A stretch of DNA of 64,000 bases from Acidobacteriota bacterium (GTDB taxonomy: Bacteria > Acidobacteriota > Blastocatellia > Pyrinomonadales > Pyrinomonadaceae). The number at the start of each line of letters is the position of its first letter. Positions within the stretch are counted from its first letter, which is position 1. The position numbers were made by a program, and so were the translations under genes. The notes under the pieces were generated by a model. That model did not search any database. It saw only the letters and a list, made by a program, of their open reading frames with translations, and was not told the origin of the DNA. Location: NCBI GenBank assembly GCA_020199835.1, contig JAIVJV010000011.1, positions 62,001-126,000 of the forward strand, written 5' to 3'. This document shows positions 26,024 to 34,448 of the stretch, piece by piece.

Positions 26024-27697
26024 GTGCAACCGGTAATCTTCGCTCAGCAAATGCGTGAGATCGATCGTCTCACCGTCGAAAACTACCACACCACCTCACT
26101 GCTGCTGATGGAATCGGCCAGCGCGGCCTGTCTCGACGCGATTCGCGGCCGTTTCAACGGCGACCTGTCAAACAAGCGCGGCCTTGTCCTCTGCGGCAAA
26201 GGCAACAACGGCGGCGATGGCGCGGCCCTCGCGCGCGGCCTCTGCCGCGCCGGCGTCCAATGCGACGTCGTCCTATTTGGCAAATTCGCGGAAACAGCCG
26301 GCGACGCCCACACCAACTTCGAATCCGTACGCCACCTGGCGAGCTTTGCAGCGGGCTCAGCCGAAGCTCCCGCGCCGCTCACGTTCATCGAGTGCGAAGG
26401 CGTTCACGCGTGGGAACAGATCGCCAAGCCACGCCGCACCTATGACGTGATCGTCGATGCGCTTTTCGGCACCGGTCTGACGCGCCCGCTCGAAGGCGTC
26501 TTTCTCAAGGTCATCGAACATCTCTCGTTGCTCAAACAAGCACGCGAACGTGCCGGCGGCGCGAAACCACTGATTCTCTCGATTGACGTCCCTTCCGGAC
26601 TCAACGCCGACAAATCGGATCTGATTGGACCAGCAGTCTGTGCTGACCTGACCGTCACGTTTACGGCGGCCAAGCCCGCCAACGTTCTGCCGCCGGCGTG
26701 TGAGCATAACGGCGAACTGATAGTCGCAGACATCGGTTCGCCTGCCTCGCTGATCGCAGCGATGAAACCGTGGTTGTTTCTAACCGAAGCCGAAGACGTG
26801 CAAAGCTGGCTGGTGAGCACGCGCTACAAGCCCGATTCGTACAAGAACAGTCACGGACACGTGTTGATTGCGGCTGGCTCGCGTGGTTACTCGGGCGCTG
26901 CGGCGCTGTGCGGCGACGCGGCCATGCGTAGCGGCGCGGGACTCGTCACTGTCGCCACGCCGAGCTCCGCACAAGCGCTCGTCGCGACCCGTGCGATGCC
27001 GGAAGTGATGACTACCGAACTCGCCGAAACCGATCGCGGCGCGATAAGTGACGAGGCTGTCGAGCACTTTTTGAGTCTCGCTTCGAAAGCGACTGTCATA
27101 GCGATTGGGCCAGGACTCACCTCAGACGACGAGCGTCCGCGAAGGTTTGTGCGCCAGATCGTAGAGCGTCGCACGCGTCCCTGTGTCATCGACGCCGATG
27201 GTCTGAACTGTCTCGCGCCGTGGCCCAACGAACTGAACGGCTCGGAAGCGCAGCCGCTGATCCTGACTCCGCACCCCGGCGAGATGTTGCGACTGCTCGG
27301 CACGGAAGACAAAGCAGCGCTCGCAGACCGGGTAGAAACCGCGCGCCGGTTTGCTACGACGCACAAAGTGATTCTCGTGCTGAAAGGTTCGCGGCCGCTC
27401 GTCGCAGCGCCAGACGGACGCGTGTTCATCAATCCGACCGGCAACGCGGGACTCGGCACCGCGGGTTCCGGCGACACGCTTACGGGTCTCATCTCCGGCT
27501 TCCTGGCGCAGGCTTACGCGACATTAAAAGACGACACCGATCCGCTCGCAGCAACGATCGCTGCGCTTTACGTCGGTGGTCTCGCCGGCGATCTCGCGGC
27601 ACGCGAACTAGGCATGCGCACGATGGTCGCGTCAGACATCCGCGAGCATTTCAGCCAAGCCGTGCAACTACTCGATCCGCAGGGAGAACAGCCGTAA
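26024..27697 (+). CDS. nnrD: Bifunctional NAD(P)H-hydrate epimerase / ADP-dependent dehydratase
   Basis: 557 residues with two fused repair domains. The N-terminal epimerase (1-230, NnrE/YjeF_N) has MREIDRLTVE, LLLMESAS and CGKGNNGGDGAALARGL. The C-terminal dehydratase (240-555, NnrD, ribokinase-like) has GSRGYSGAAALCGDAAMRSGAGLV, TPHPGEMLRLLG, KGSRPLVAAPDG and NAGLGTAGSGDTLTGLISG with the anion-hole GSGD. The enzyme converts damaged NADHX and NADPHX back to usable cofactors. The fusion is the common bacterial form. The GTG start lies directly after a -10-like box. tsaE starts 7 bases downstream, a neighbour pair seen in many bacteria. Confidence 0.95.
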   Translation: MQPVIFAQQMREIDRLTVENYHTTSLLLMESASAACLDAIRGRFNGDLSNKRGLVLCGKGNNGGDGAALARGLCRAGVQCDVVLFGKFAETAGDAHTNFESVRHLASFAAGSAEAPAPLTFIECEGVHAWEQIAKPRRTYDVIVDALFGTGLTRPLEGVFLKVIEHLSLLKQARERAGGAKPLILSIDVPSGLNADKSDLIGPAVCADLTVTFTAAKPANVLPPACEHNGELIVADIGSPASLIAAMKPWLFLTEAEDVQSWLVSTRYKPDSYKNSHGHVLIAAGSRGYSGAAALCGDAAMRSGAGLVTVATPSSAQALVATRAMPEVMTTELAETDRGAISDEAVEHFLSLASKATVIAIGPGLTSDDERPRRFVRQIVERRTRPCVIDADGLNCLAPWPNELNGSEAQPLILTPHPGEMLRLLGTEDKAALADRVETARRFATTHKVILVLKGSRPLVAAPDGRVFINPTGNAGLGTAGSGDTLTGLISGFLAQAYATLKDDTDPLAATIAALYVGGLAGDLAARELGMRTMVASDIREHFSQAVQLLDPQGEQP

Positions 27698-27704
27698 CGC
27701 CGCC

Positions 27705-28190
27705 ATGAACGATACCAGCGCGCAAATTCAGAACAGCGAGTCGGGCCTACCCAGCGGCGAGTTCGTCAGTTCGTCTCCGGAACAGACTTTCAACCACGGT
27801 CATCAACTCGGAGCACGGCTCGAAGGCGGCGAGATCTTGTTGCTGAGTGGACCACTCGGCGCGGGCAAGACGCTCTACGTCAAAGGAATCTGCGTGGCCT
27901 TAGGTGTGGCAGAAGACGAAGTAACAAGCCCGTCGTTCACGCTTGTAAATCCTTATAACGGCCGCTTGCGTCTCTATCACATCGATCTGTATCGACTCGA
28001 CGAAGGCGCCAGCGCGGCACACGCCGTAGACCTCGACGAACTGTTATCCGACGAGCGCGCCGTGATCGTAATCGAGTGGGCGGAGCGCATGGGCTCCTAT
28101 CCCCTTCCCGGCAACGTCTGGCACATCGAAATCTCCGGCGACGGCGACTCCCCCCGCCACATCCGCGTCACTCGTGTGTTAACATCGTGA
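27705..28190 (+). CDS. tsaE: tRNA threonylcarbamoyladenosine biosynthesis ATPase TsaE
   Basis: 161 residues. A Walker A (LSGPLGAGKTLYVKG) begins about residue 47 after a 25-residue N-terminal extension. VTSPSFTLVNPY, HIDLYRL and VIVIEWAERMG are the conserved switch and Glu-Trp-Ala motifs of TsaE. TsaE works with TsaB and TsaD to make the t6A37 modification of ANN-decoding tRNAs. tsaD lies 4 kb downstream in this window; tsaB is not next to either. It follows nnrDE with a 7-base gap. Confidence 0.93.
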   Translation: MNDTSAQIQNSESGLPSGEFVSSSPEQTFNHGHQLGARLEGGEILLLSGPLGAGKTLYVKGICVALGVAEDEVTSPSFTLVNPYNGRLRLYHIDLYRLDEGASAAHAVDLDELLSDERAVIVIEWAERMGSYPLPGNVWHIEISGDGDSPRHIRVTRVLTS

Positions 28191-28220
28191 ACGTTAATTA
28201 CACGAAGGAGACTTTTTGCG

Positions 28221-28643
28221 ATGCCTTATCCTGAAATCATGATTCGGCCGATGCGCGAGGATTTGACGCGGCTCGGCGTGGAAGAGTTGAGGACTGCCGA
28301 GGCAGTTGACGAGACCATTAAGAACAGCCAGGGCACGTTGATGGTGGTTGTTAATTCGATCTGCGGTTGCGCCGCGGGCAAGGCGCGCCCCGGAGTGGCA
28401 ATGGCGCTGCAACACGAGGTGAAGCCCGATAAAGTGGCGACTGTTTTTGCCGGCGCCGATATCGAAGCAACGGAACGCGCGCGCAGTTACTTCACGGGTT
28501 ATGGACCATCATCGCCATCGATCGCGCTTTTGAAAGACGGCGAGCTGGTTTACATGCTGGAGCGCCGCCAGATCGAAGGCCGCGACGCAAACCAGATCGC
28601 CGGCGAACTCACGCAGGCGTTTGAGAAGTATTGCGCGAACTAG
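28221..28643 (+). CDS. Bacilliredoxin-like thiol protein (BrxA/BrxB, YphP/YqiW family)
   Basis: 140 residues, cytoplasmic, thioredoxin-like. The family block NSICGCAAGKARPG contains the CGC active site (Cys48, Cys50). YFTGYGPSSPSIALLKDGELVYMLERRQIEG is also diagnostic. In Bacillus these proteins remove bacillithiol from oxidised proteins and have weak disulfide isomerase activity. Here the low-molecular-weight thiol is not known from the window, so the partner is open. A GGAG ribosome site 11 bases upstream supports the start. It follows tsaE on the same strand with a 30-base gap. Confidence 0.9.
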   Translation: MPYPEIMIRPMREDLTRLGVEELRTAEAVDETIKNSQGTLMVVVNSICGCAAGKARPGVAMALQHEVKPDKVATVFAGADIEATERARSYFTGYGPSSPSIALLKDGELVYMLERRQIEGRDANQIAGELTQAFEKYCAN

Positions 28644-28664
28644 GGAGACTTTGTACTTAGTACT

Positions 28665-28747
28665 AGCCACAGACTCACACGGAGGAACACGGACTAGGCG
28701 AATCATTGAAAACTTTTGTCCGTTTTCTCCGTGTAAATGCTTGGCCA
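28665..28747. repeat. Palindromic intergenic element, copy 1
   Basis: An imperfect hairpin: ACACGGAGGAACACGGAC on the left arm answers GTCCGTTTTCTCCGTGT on the right arm around a loop of about 27 bases, with outer CCACAG/TTGGCC-like remnants. It resembles the element at 33161-33236 in both arms (AACACGGAC / GTCCGTGTT). It lies between convergent genes and may act as a terminator. A related direct phrase is found near 39294 (CACAGATTGCACAGATTG). Confidence 0.5.
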
Positions 28748-28782
28748 AGCTTTGTGCTTAAGCGCTTCGAGACGCGTAACGT

Positions 28783-29196
28783 CTAACGGCCCAATAACCT
28801 CATCACTTCAGAGTGCAGCAACACCACGTCGGGAGATTGCTGTAGCGCGAGAAAATAGTTTTTCTGAAACTGCGTGCCTGACTCGGACGGCGCAAGCAGG
28901 TTCTTCGCGCGCTCGATCAACGCCTTCGCATCCTCTTCCGTCGGCGGCGTCTCGGTGTCTCGCGTGTCCAACGACTCGTCGATCTGCACGATCAGCTCCG
29001 ACAAACGGTGCAGCCAATCGAACCACGGGTCCTTCAGCACCAACTGCAAAAACTCATAACTATTCGCAATACGCCCGCGCGTACGCTCGTAGTCGCGCCG
29101 TTCCAGATCGAGCAGCAACTTGTGCAATCTCAACAACCCATGCCGCAGGTCCTTCAACCCATCACGCGTAAGCTCGGACACCCTCTCGTTACTCAT
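28783..29196 (-). CDS. Uncharacterised helical protein
   Basis: 137 residues, all-alpha by appearance: heptad-like Leu and charged patterns run through LRHGLLRLHKLLLDLERRDYERTRG and YEFLQLVLKDPWFDWLHRLSELIVQIDESLD. The segment TPPTEEDAKALIERAKNLLAPSESG is a more flexible turn. No Cys pairs, signal peptide or membrane segment is present. The pattern recalls small cytoplasmic proteins that dimerise through a helix bundle, but I know no function. Divergent from recG, with the starts about 55 bases apart. Confidence 0.75.
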   Translation of the reverse strand: MSNERVSELTRDGLKDLRHGLLRLHKLLLDLERRDYERTRGRIANSYEFLQLVLKDPWFDWLHRLSELIVQIDESLDTRDTETPPTEEDAKALIERAKNLLAPSESGTQFQKNYFLALQQSPDVVLLHSEVMRLLGR

Positions 29197-29238
29197 ATCG
29201 CCCCCTGTTGCCCAAGTATATCCGATGGTTCGCTATGC

Positions 29239-29251
29239 TATGATCCCGCCG
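29239..29251 (+). promoter_or_regulatory. -10 box directly before the preferred recG start
   Basis: TATGAT at 29239-29244 is separated by 7 bases from ATG 29252, with no Shine-Dalgarno sequence. The arrangement fits leaderless translation and decides between several in-frame ATGs (29225, 29240, 29252). Confidence 0.4.
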
Positions 29252-31525
29252 ATGCCCAGCGCCGTCTCCCTCAACACTCGAATTGAGGAGCTTCACAACT
29301 TTCGCATCGCACGCCTGGGAGATCAGCTCGCACACAGACTCGCGGTGGCCCTCGCTCCCCACGCAAACAAACGCACCGCCGCCGAAGTCACCGTGGAAGA
29401 TCTGCTCGACTATTTGCCGATGCGTTACGAAGATCGATCTCACCCGGCCGCAATCAGCGATCTTTCCGATGGATTGGAAGCTTCGCTCGAGTTACTCGTG
29501 CAACGCGCCCATGGTTACCAGGTCCGAAAAGGTTACGGCCGCTCGCGTCTCTTCATCTTCGAGGTCACTGCATACGACGCTACTCGCAGCGGCCGCGAAG
29601 TGGTCGTCTGGTGGTTCGTCTCGGGCCACCGTGCTTACGAGATCGTCACGTACTACAAAAACAAGCTCGTGCCCGGAACCCGTTTCATAACTTTCGGACG
29701 TTGGGAATGGAATGCAGCGAAGGGCACGTACAAACTCCAGTTACACCGGCCCGCCGACGAACTCGAAATCCTTCCCTCACCCGAACAACCAACGTTAACC
29801 GGCGAACCCGAAATCGATCTCGAACAGTCAGAAGAAAACGTGCCCGACCCGGCTCTCGCTGCGATTCACGTCGGCCGTCGCGTTCCGGTGTATCGCAAGC
29901 TTGGTCTATTCAACTCGAAACGCGTCCGCGAGATCGTTCACGCCGTCCTCGCGGGCATGGACGCACAGACGATCGGAGAAACACTTCCCGCGGATCTATT
30001 GCAACGCGTTCGCCTCGTCAGCCGCGCGCGCGCGCTGAACGAGATTCACTTCCCTCCACCTGATGCGTCGATGGAAGATTACGAACTCGCCCGCAGTTCC
30101 GCGCACCAGCGAATAATCTTCGAAGACTTCTTCTGGATCACGTTCGCGATCGGCCTCAAGCGTGGCCGGCGCACAAAGGAAGTGAAAAGCGCTCCGCTAA
30201 AGATCGATAAAACGGTCTACAAACATATCGCCGCGGTGTTGCCGTTCAAGTTGACGGAAGCCCAGGTAAAAGTCACGCGCGAGATCTTCAACGATCTGAA
30301 ATCGGCCGCGCCGATGAATCGTCTGCTCCAGGGCGACGTGGGCAGCGGCAAAACGATCGTCGCCGTCATCGCCATGCTCGCGGCGATGGAAAACGATCTG
30401 CAAACGGCGTTGATGGCGCCCACCGAGATCCTCGCCGAACAGCACGCGCGCAACATCAAACGCTTGTTGAGGCAGTCGCCATATCGAGTTGAATTACTGA
30501 CCGGTTCACTTCGCGCCGCCGAAAAGAAACAACTCCGCGCCGCGCTCAAAGCGGGTGAGATCCAGGCGTGCATCGGCACGCACGCGCTCGTTCAGGAAGG
30601 CGTCGCGTTTGCAAACCTCGGTCTCGTCGTCATCGACGAACAGCACCGTTTTGGCGTCATGCAACGCGCTGAACTGCGCGCCCGCGGCTTCAATCCCGAC
30701 GTGCTCGTGATGACCGCGACGCCCATTCCACGCTCACTCGCGATGACGGTTTACGGCGATCTCGACGTTTCGGTGATCGACAACTTACCGCCGGGTCGCA
30801 CGCCGATCGAAACGATCGTTGCGGGCGAAGATCAACGACAGGAAGTGAAGCGTTTGATCGCGCGCGAAGTGAAAGCCGGGCATCAGGTGTACGTGGTCTA
30901 TCCGCTGGTTGAAGAGTCAGAGAAGATGGATCTAAAAGACGCGACGCGCCGTTACGAGTATCTGCGCGACGTGGTCTTTCCGAAACTCCCGATCGGCTTG
31001 CTGCACGGCAAGATGAAACCAGTGGAGAAGGAGACGGTGATGAGCGCGTTCGTCGCGGGCGAGATCAAGATCCTCGTTTCCACGACGGTGATTGAAGTCG
31101 GCGTCGACGTGCCGAACGCGTCGGTGATGATCGTCGAGCATGCGGAACGATTCGGGCTGTCGCAACTCCATCAGTTGCGCGGCCGGGTCGGGCGCGGCGC
31201 GAAAAAGAGTTACTGTGTTTTGTTGACGAGTGACAAAAAGACGGCGATCGCGGAAGAGCGTCTCGGGATCATGGCGAAAACAACCGACGGTTTTGTGATT
31301 GCAGAGAAAGATCTCGAGTTGCGCGGGCCGGGTGAAGTGCTTGGCACGAGGCAGTCGGGTGTGCCGGAGTTTAAGGTTGGAAATATCGTGCGTGACCGCC
31401 CACTGTTGGAACGCGCACAACGCGAAGCCGAATTTTATTTAACGAAGGAGAAATCCCCTGCGACAGCTAAACTCGTCGCAACGATTATGAAAGACTCACG
31501 GTTCGGTTTGGCGGCAGTTGGGTAA
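29252..31525 (+). CDS. recG: ATP-dependent DNA helicase RecG
   Basis: About 757 residues from ATG 29252. An earlier in-frame start would add 44 or fewer residues unlike RecG; ATG 29225 is possible. The wedge domain occupies the first 260 residues with an OB-like fold (VVVWWFVSGHRAYEI). The helicase core has Walker A LLQGDVGSGKT, the DEQH box IDEQHRFGVMQR, MTATPIPRSLAMT, then LHGKMKPVEKE, VSTTVIEVGVDVPNAS and HQLRGRVGRG, all standard for RecG. It remodels stalled forks and branch-migrates Holliday junctions. rsmD follows after 6 bases on the same strand. Confidence 0.95.
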   Translation: MPSAVSLNTRIEELHNFRIARLGDQLAHRLAVALAPHANKRTAAEVTVEDLLDYLPMRYEDRSHPAAISDLSDGLEASLELLVQRAHGYQVRKGYGRSRLFIFEVTAYDATRSGREVVVWWFVSGHRAYEIVTYYKNKLVPGTRFITFGRWEWNAAKGTYKLQLHRPADELEILPSPEQPTLTGEPEIDLEQSEENVPDPALAAIHVGRRVPVYRKLGLFNSKRVREIVHAVLAGMDAQTIGETLPADLLQRVRLVSRARALNEIHFPPPDASMEDYELARSSAHQRIIFEDFFWITFAIGLKRGRRTKEVKSAPLKIDKTVYKHIAAVLPFKLTEAQVKVTREIFNDLKSAAPMNRLLQGDVGSGKTIVAVIAMLAAMENDLQTALMAPTEILAEQHARNIKRLLRQSPYRVELLTGSLRAAEKKQLRAALKAGEIQACIGTHALVQEGVAFANLGLVVIDEQHRFGVMQRAELRARGFNPDVLVMTATPIPRSLAMTVYGDLDVSVIDNLPPGRTPIETIVAGEDQRQEVKRLIAREVKAGHQVYVVYPLVEESEKMDLKDATRRYEYLRDVVFPKLPIGLLHGKMKPVEKETVMSAFVAGEIKILVSTTVIEVGVDVPNASVMIVEHAERFGLSQLHQLRGRVGRGAKKSYCVLLTSDKKTAIAEERLGIMAKTTDGFVIAEKDLELRGPGEVLGTRQSGVPEFKVGNIVRDRPLLERAQREAEFYLTKEKSPATAKLVATIMKDSRFGLAAVG

Positions 31526-31531
31526 GGGATC

Positions 31532-32074
31532 ATGAGGGTAATTGCGGGAGCTTTTAAAGGACGGAACCTGAAGAGTCCGCCATCGATGCAGGTGCGGCCC
31601 ACTTCGGATCGACTGCGCGAAACGCTCTTCAACGTTATCGCCGGGCGTGTTCCGGACGCGCGGTTTCTCGATCTGTGCGCGGGTTCGGGCGCTGTCGGCA
31701 TTGAAGCCCTCTCGCGCGGCGCGGCGCACGCGACGTTTGTCGATCGCTCGCGACGGAGTTGCCAGTTGATCGAATCAAACCTCGAGTTGTGTCGGGTGCC
31801 TGAGGAGCAGAGGGACATTTATTGTTCAGAGGTGAGCGAGTTCGTGAGACAGTGGGACGCGGATAAATTGGACCTCGCGTTCTTCGATCCGCCTTACAAG
31901 ACCGATTATTTACGCATTTTGGAGTTACTTGGCTCGGGAAAGATTCTAGAGCCTGGCGGATTGCTCGTGGCGGAGCATCACCACAAAACCGAACTGCCCG
32001 AAACGATTGGCAACCTCCGCCGCACGCGTGTACTCAAGCAAGGCGATTCCTCGTTGAGCTTCTACGTTTGTTAG
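31532..32074 (+). CDS. rsmD: 16S rRNA m2G966 methyltransferase RsmD
   Basis: 180 residues. [12 protein letters not shown] with [15 protein letters not shown] is the RsmD N-terminal signature. [20 protein letters not shown] is the SAM-binding motif I, and [12 protein letters not shown] is the catalytic D-P-P-Y motif. It methylates the N2 of G966 in the 30S subunit. The start ATG is 6 bases after recG; recG-rsmD is a frequent bacterial pair. The stop is followed by the promoter of tsaD, so the operon probably ends there. Confidence 0.93.
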   Translation: MRVIAGAFKGRNLKSPPSMQVRPTSDRLRETLFNVIAGRVPDARFLDLCAGSGAVGIEALSRGAAHATFVDRSRRSCQLIESNLELCRVPEEQRDIYCSEVSEFVRQWDADKLDLAFFDPPYKTDYLRILELLGSGKILEPGGLLVAEHHHKTELPETIGNLRRTRVLKQGDSSLSFYVC

Positions 32075-32084
32075 AATCCCTCGA
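32072..32084 (+). promoter_or_regulatory. -10 box directly before tsaD start
   Basis: TAGAAT at 32072-32077 ends 7 bases before ATG 32085. The box overlaps the rsmD stop codon. No Shine-Dalgarno sequence is present between it and the ATG. Confidence 0.4.
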
Positions 32085-33161
32085 ATGTTAGTACTCGGTA
32101 TCGAAACTTCCTGCGACGAAACCGCCGCTGCGCTTGTGCGCGACGGCCGCGAGATCCTGTCGTCTGTGATCTCTTCGCAAGTCCCTATTCACAAGCGCTT
32201 TGGCGGTGTGGTGCCGGAGCTCGCCTCGCGCGAACATCTCGACAAGATCGTTCCGGTTGTCAACGAGGCGTTCGAGCGCGCGGGAGTGACCACCCGCGAT
32301 GTTGACGGCATTGCGGTCACAGTCGGACCAGGACTGGTCGGCTCCTTGCTCGTCGGCGTGTCTTACGCGAAAGCGATGGCCTACGCGTTGAAGAAACCTT
32401 TCGTCGGCGTGAATCACATTGAGGGCCACATCTACTCGGTGGCGTTCGAAAATCCGCCGATTGAATATCCGGCAGAAGCACTCATCGTCTCTGGCGGACA
32501 CACAAACATCTTCTTCATTCCGGAACCGGGAAAGTACAAAGTGCTCTCACGCACGCGCGACGACGCGGCCGGTGAAGCGTTTGACAAGGTCGCGAAGTTG
32601 CTGGGACTCGGGTATCCGGGTGGGCCAATCATCGAACGTCTCGCGCGCGAAGGTAACCCACACGCGGTGCCATTCTCGTTGCCGCGCATGGGCGACGGTT
32701 TGCCGGATTTCAGTTTCAGCGGGTTGAAGACTGCGGTCACGAAATACGTTCGCGAGAGCGGAGTCACGCCGGTTGAAAATGGCGGCGAGCCGTCGCAGGC
32801 GATCAAGGATCTCGCCGCCAGTTTTCAACACACGGTGGTGCAGTCGTTGGTGAAGACGATGGCACGTGTCGCAGAGGAGAATTATCCGAAGACGTTGATC
32901 ATTGCGGGTGGTGTTGCTTGCAACGGGAAGTTGCGCGAAGTCGCGAAGGAGACGGCTGGCCGGCTGGGTCTGCCGGTTTACTTCCCGTCACCGCACCTTT
33001 CGACGGACAACGCTGCGATGATCGCCGCCGCCGGAACCGTAAAACTGGAAGCGGGCCAACACGACGCTCTCGACCTCAACGCCGACGTTACGCTGCGCCT
33101 GCAAAACATGGATCTCGCAGAGGAAGCTGCTAAACGCGCAGGCGTGAGATATCGACTTTAG
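32085..33161 (+). CDS. tsaD: tRNA N6-adenosine threonylcarbamoyltransferase TsaD
   Basis: 358 residues of the Kae1/TsaD/YgjD ASKHA fold. [15 protein letters not shown] opens it. HIEGHIYS carries the two metal-binding His, VSGGHTNIF is a nucleotide-site motif, [17 protein letters not shown] follows, and the C-terminal [14 protein letters not shown] with [11 protein letters not shown] holds the remaining metal ligand. It transfers threonylcarbamoyl to A37 of tRNA, acting with TsaB and TsaE. It is separated from tsaE by four genes. The start ATG follows directly on a -10-like box. An imperfect palindromic element at 33161-33236 follows and may terminate the transcript. Confidence 0.97.
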   Translation: MLVLGIETSCDETAAALVRDGREILSSVISSQVPIHKRFGGVVPELASREHLDKIVPVVNEAFERAGVTTRDVDGIAVTVGPGLVGSLLVGVSYAKAMAYALKKPFVGVNHIEGHIYSVAFENPPIEYPAEALIVSGGHTNIFFIPEPGKYKVLSRTRDDAAGEAFDKVAKLLGLGYPGGPIIERLAREGNPHAVPFSLPRMGDGLPDFSFSGLKTAVTKYVRESGVTPVENGGEPSQAIKDLAASFQHTVVQSLVKTMARVAEENYPKTLIIAGGVACNGKLREVAKETAGRLGLPVYFPSPHLSTDNAAMIAAAGTVKLEAGQHDALDLNADVTLRLQNMDLAEEAAKRAGVRYRL

Positions 33162-33236
33162 CCACGGAAGAACACAGAAAACACGGACCAGCAAAAGCTG
33201 TCCGTGTTCCTGTTGTCTGTGTTTATCTGTGGTGTG
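33161..33236. repeat. Palindromic intergenic element, copy 2
   Basis: Outer arms CCACGG/CTGTGG, middle arms ACACAGA/TCTGTGT and inner arms AACACGGAC/GTCCGTGTT around a loop of about 11 bases make a long imperfect hairpin between the convergent tsaD and YARHG genes. The inner arm sequence recurs in the element at 28665-28747. The hairpin has no T-run and could serve as a bidirectional terminator or be a dispersed repeat family. Confidence 0.55.
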
Positions 33237-33268
33237 ACACCGTCACGCGGCGTCTAGTGTGGGCCTTA

Positions 33269-34429
33269 TCAACCCTCTATCGTGCTCATCGCAGTGACGG
33301 CACGCTTTTCGTACGCGGCAATGGTGGCAATGTTTTTCTTCTCCACCTCCGTTAGCGCCGCTTCCGTAAAGTTCGGGTCCGGCTTGTACCAGTCGAAACT
33401 GGAAAAATACTTCTGCAGCCACGGCTCTTTAAACACTTTGCCGTGACGCGCGTAGATCTCCTGCCGCATCTGGCTCGCATCTTCGAGAAACAATCCTTCC
33501 AAAAGCGCACGCGCGATCGGCTTCGTGCTCAGCTCCTCGTGAATCTGGTTCTCATACTTCACGATCGTTTCGACGTTGAGCTTATCGGTGGCGGAAAGCT
33601 GTTCGTCGTTGAATTCTTCGTCCGGCGTGTACCACGGTTGCGCGTAGAAGTACTGTCCGAGCCATGCCGTGCGGAAGATGCGGCCGTGCCGCGCGTAGAT
33701 CTCGTTTCTCAGCAATCGCAACTCATGAAGACTTAGACCTTGCAGCATCTGCTCCGAGATGGTGCGATTCTCGAAGAACTCCAGGTCGCCCGGCAGCAGC
33801 GCGACGTTACGCTGTTTCTTCTGCGCGCCGCTCAGGATCTCCAGATTCTTGCGCTCGATGGCGGTGAGCTTTTTAGGATCGTACTTGTCACTTGGGATGT
33901 ACCAGTAACGTTCTTCAAAATACTTCTGCAACCACGGCTCATCATCGAAACGCTTGCCATGAATCGCTTCGATCTCCGCGGTTAATACCTTCCACTCCGC
34001 GCCACTATGCTTGCCGAGTTTGCGGGCGGGAATCGCGCGGTCGCGCCAGTAACGCATGTCGCCCGGCTGAATCGTTTCGTGTTTGGCTGCCTCGGCTATA
34101 CGAATGAGATCGAGGTTGCGACGCTCCGTGTCGTTCAGCATCGAGTTCGCAAACTCGGGGTTCGGCTTGTACCACGGCTGCTCTTCGAGAAACAGCTTGA
34201 TCTCCATGTCCTTGAACACGCGTCCGTGGCGGCCAAAGATCAAGCCGCGCACGAGTTTCAGCTCATACAACTCGAGTTTCTGAATCTGCGCTTGCTTGAT
34301 CGCGTTGCGGCGGAAATTAAAGTTTTTCCAGGGCTCGAGGAAATCCTGTGCGCTGGCGGTAACAGACAACACGAGCAAAAACGCGCACAGTGAGAGAACG
34401 GTGCGAATGTGTCGGGAGGCGGAGATCAT
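33269..34429 (-). CDS. Exported protein with four YARHG repeats
   Basis: About 386 residues from the ATG at 34429, which has GGAAGGA 5 bases upstream; an upstream in-frame start would overlap dnaJ. A signal peptide ends near VTASA-QDF. Four YARHG-type modules follow, each with an R/H-G core, a hydrophobic helix, an aromatic strand and a Pro-Asp turn: GRHGRVFKD with WYKPNPEF, AIHGKRFDDEPWLQKYF with YWYIPSDKY, YARHGRIFRTAWLGQYF with WYTPDEEF, and YARHGKVFKEPWLQKYF with WYKPDPNF. YARHG domains are of unknown function and usually extracellular. Its start lies 19 bases after dnaJ, so it is an added gene of the heat-shock operon. Confidence 0.85.
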   Translation of the reverse strand: MISASRHIRTVLSLCAFLLVLSVTASAQDFLEPWKNFNFRRNAIKQAQIQKLELYELKLVRGLIFGRHGRVFKDMEIKLFLEEQPWYKPNPEFANSMLNDTERRNLDLIRIAEAAKHETIQPGDMRYWRDRAIPARKLGKHSGAEWKVLTAEIEAIHGKRFDDEPWLQKYFEERYWYIPSDKYDPKKLTAIERKNLEILSGAQKKQRNVALLPGDLEFFENRTISEQMLQGLSLHELRLLRNEIYARHGRIFRTAWLGQYFYAQPWYTPDEEFNDEQLSATDKLNVETIVKYENQIHEELSTKPIARALLEGLFLEDASQMRQEIYARHGKVFKEPWLQKYFSSFDWYKPDPNFTEAALTEVEKKNIATIAAYEKRAVTAMSTIEG

Positions 34430-34448
34430 AAAATCCTTCCATTCCGCG

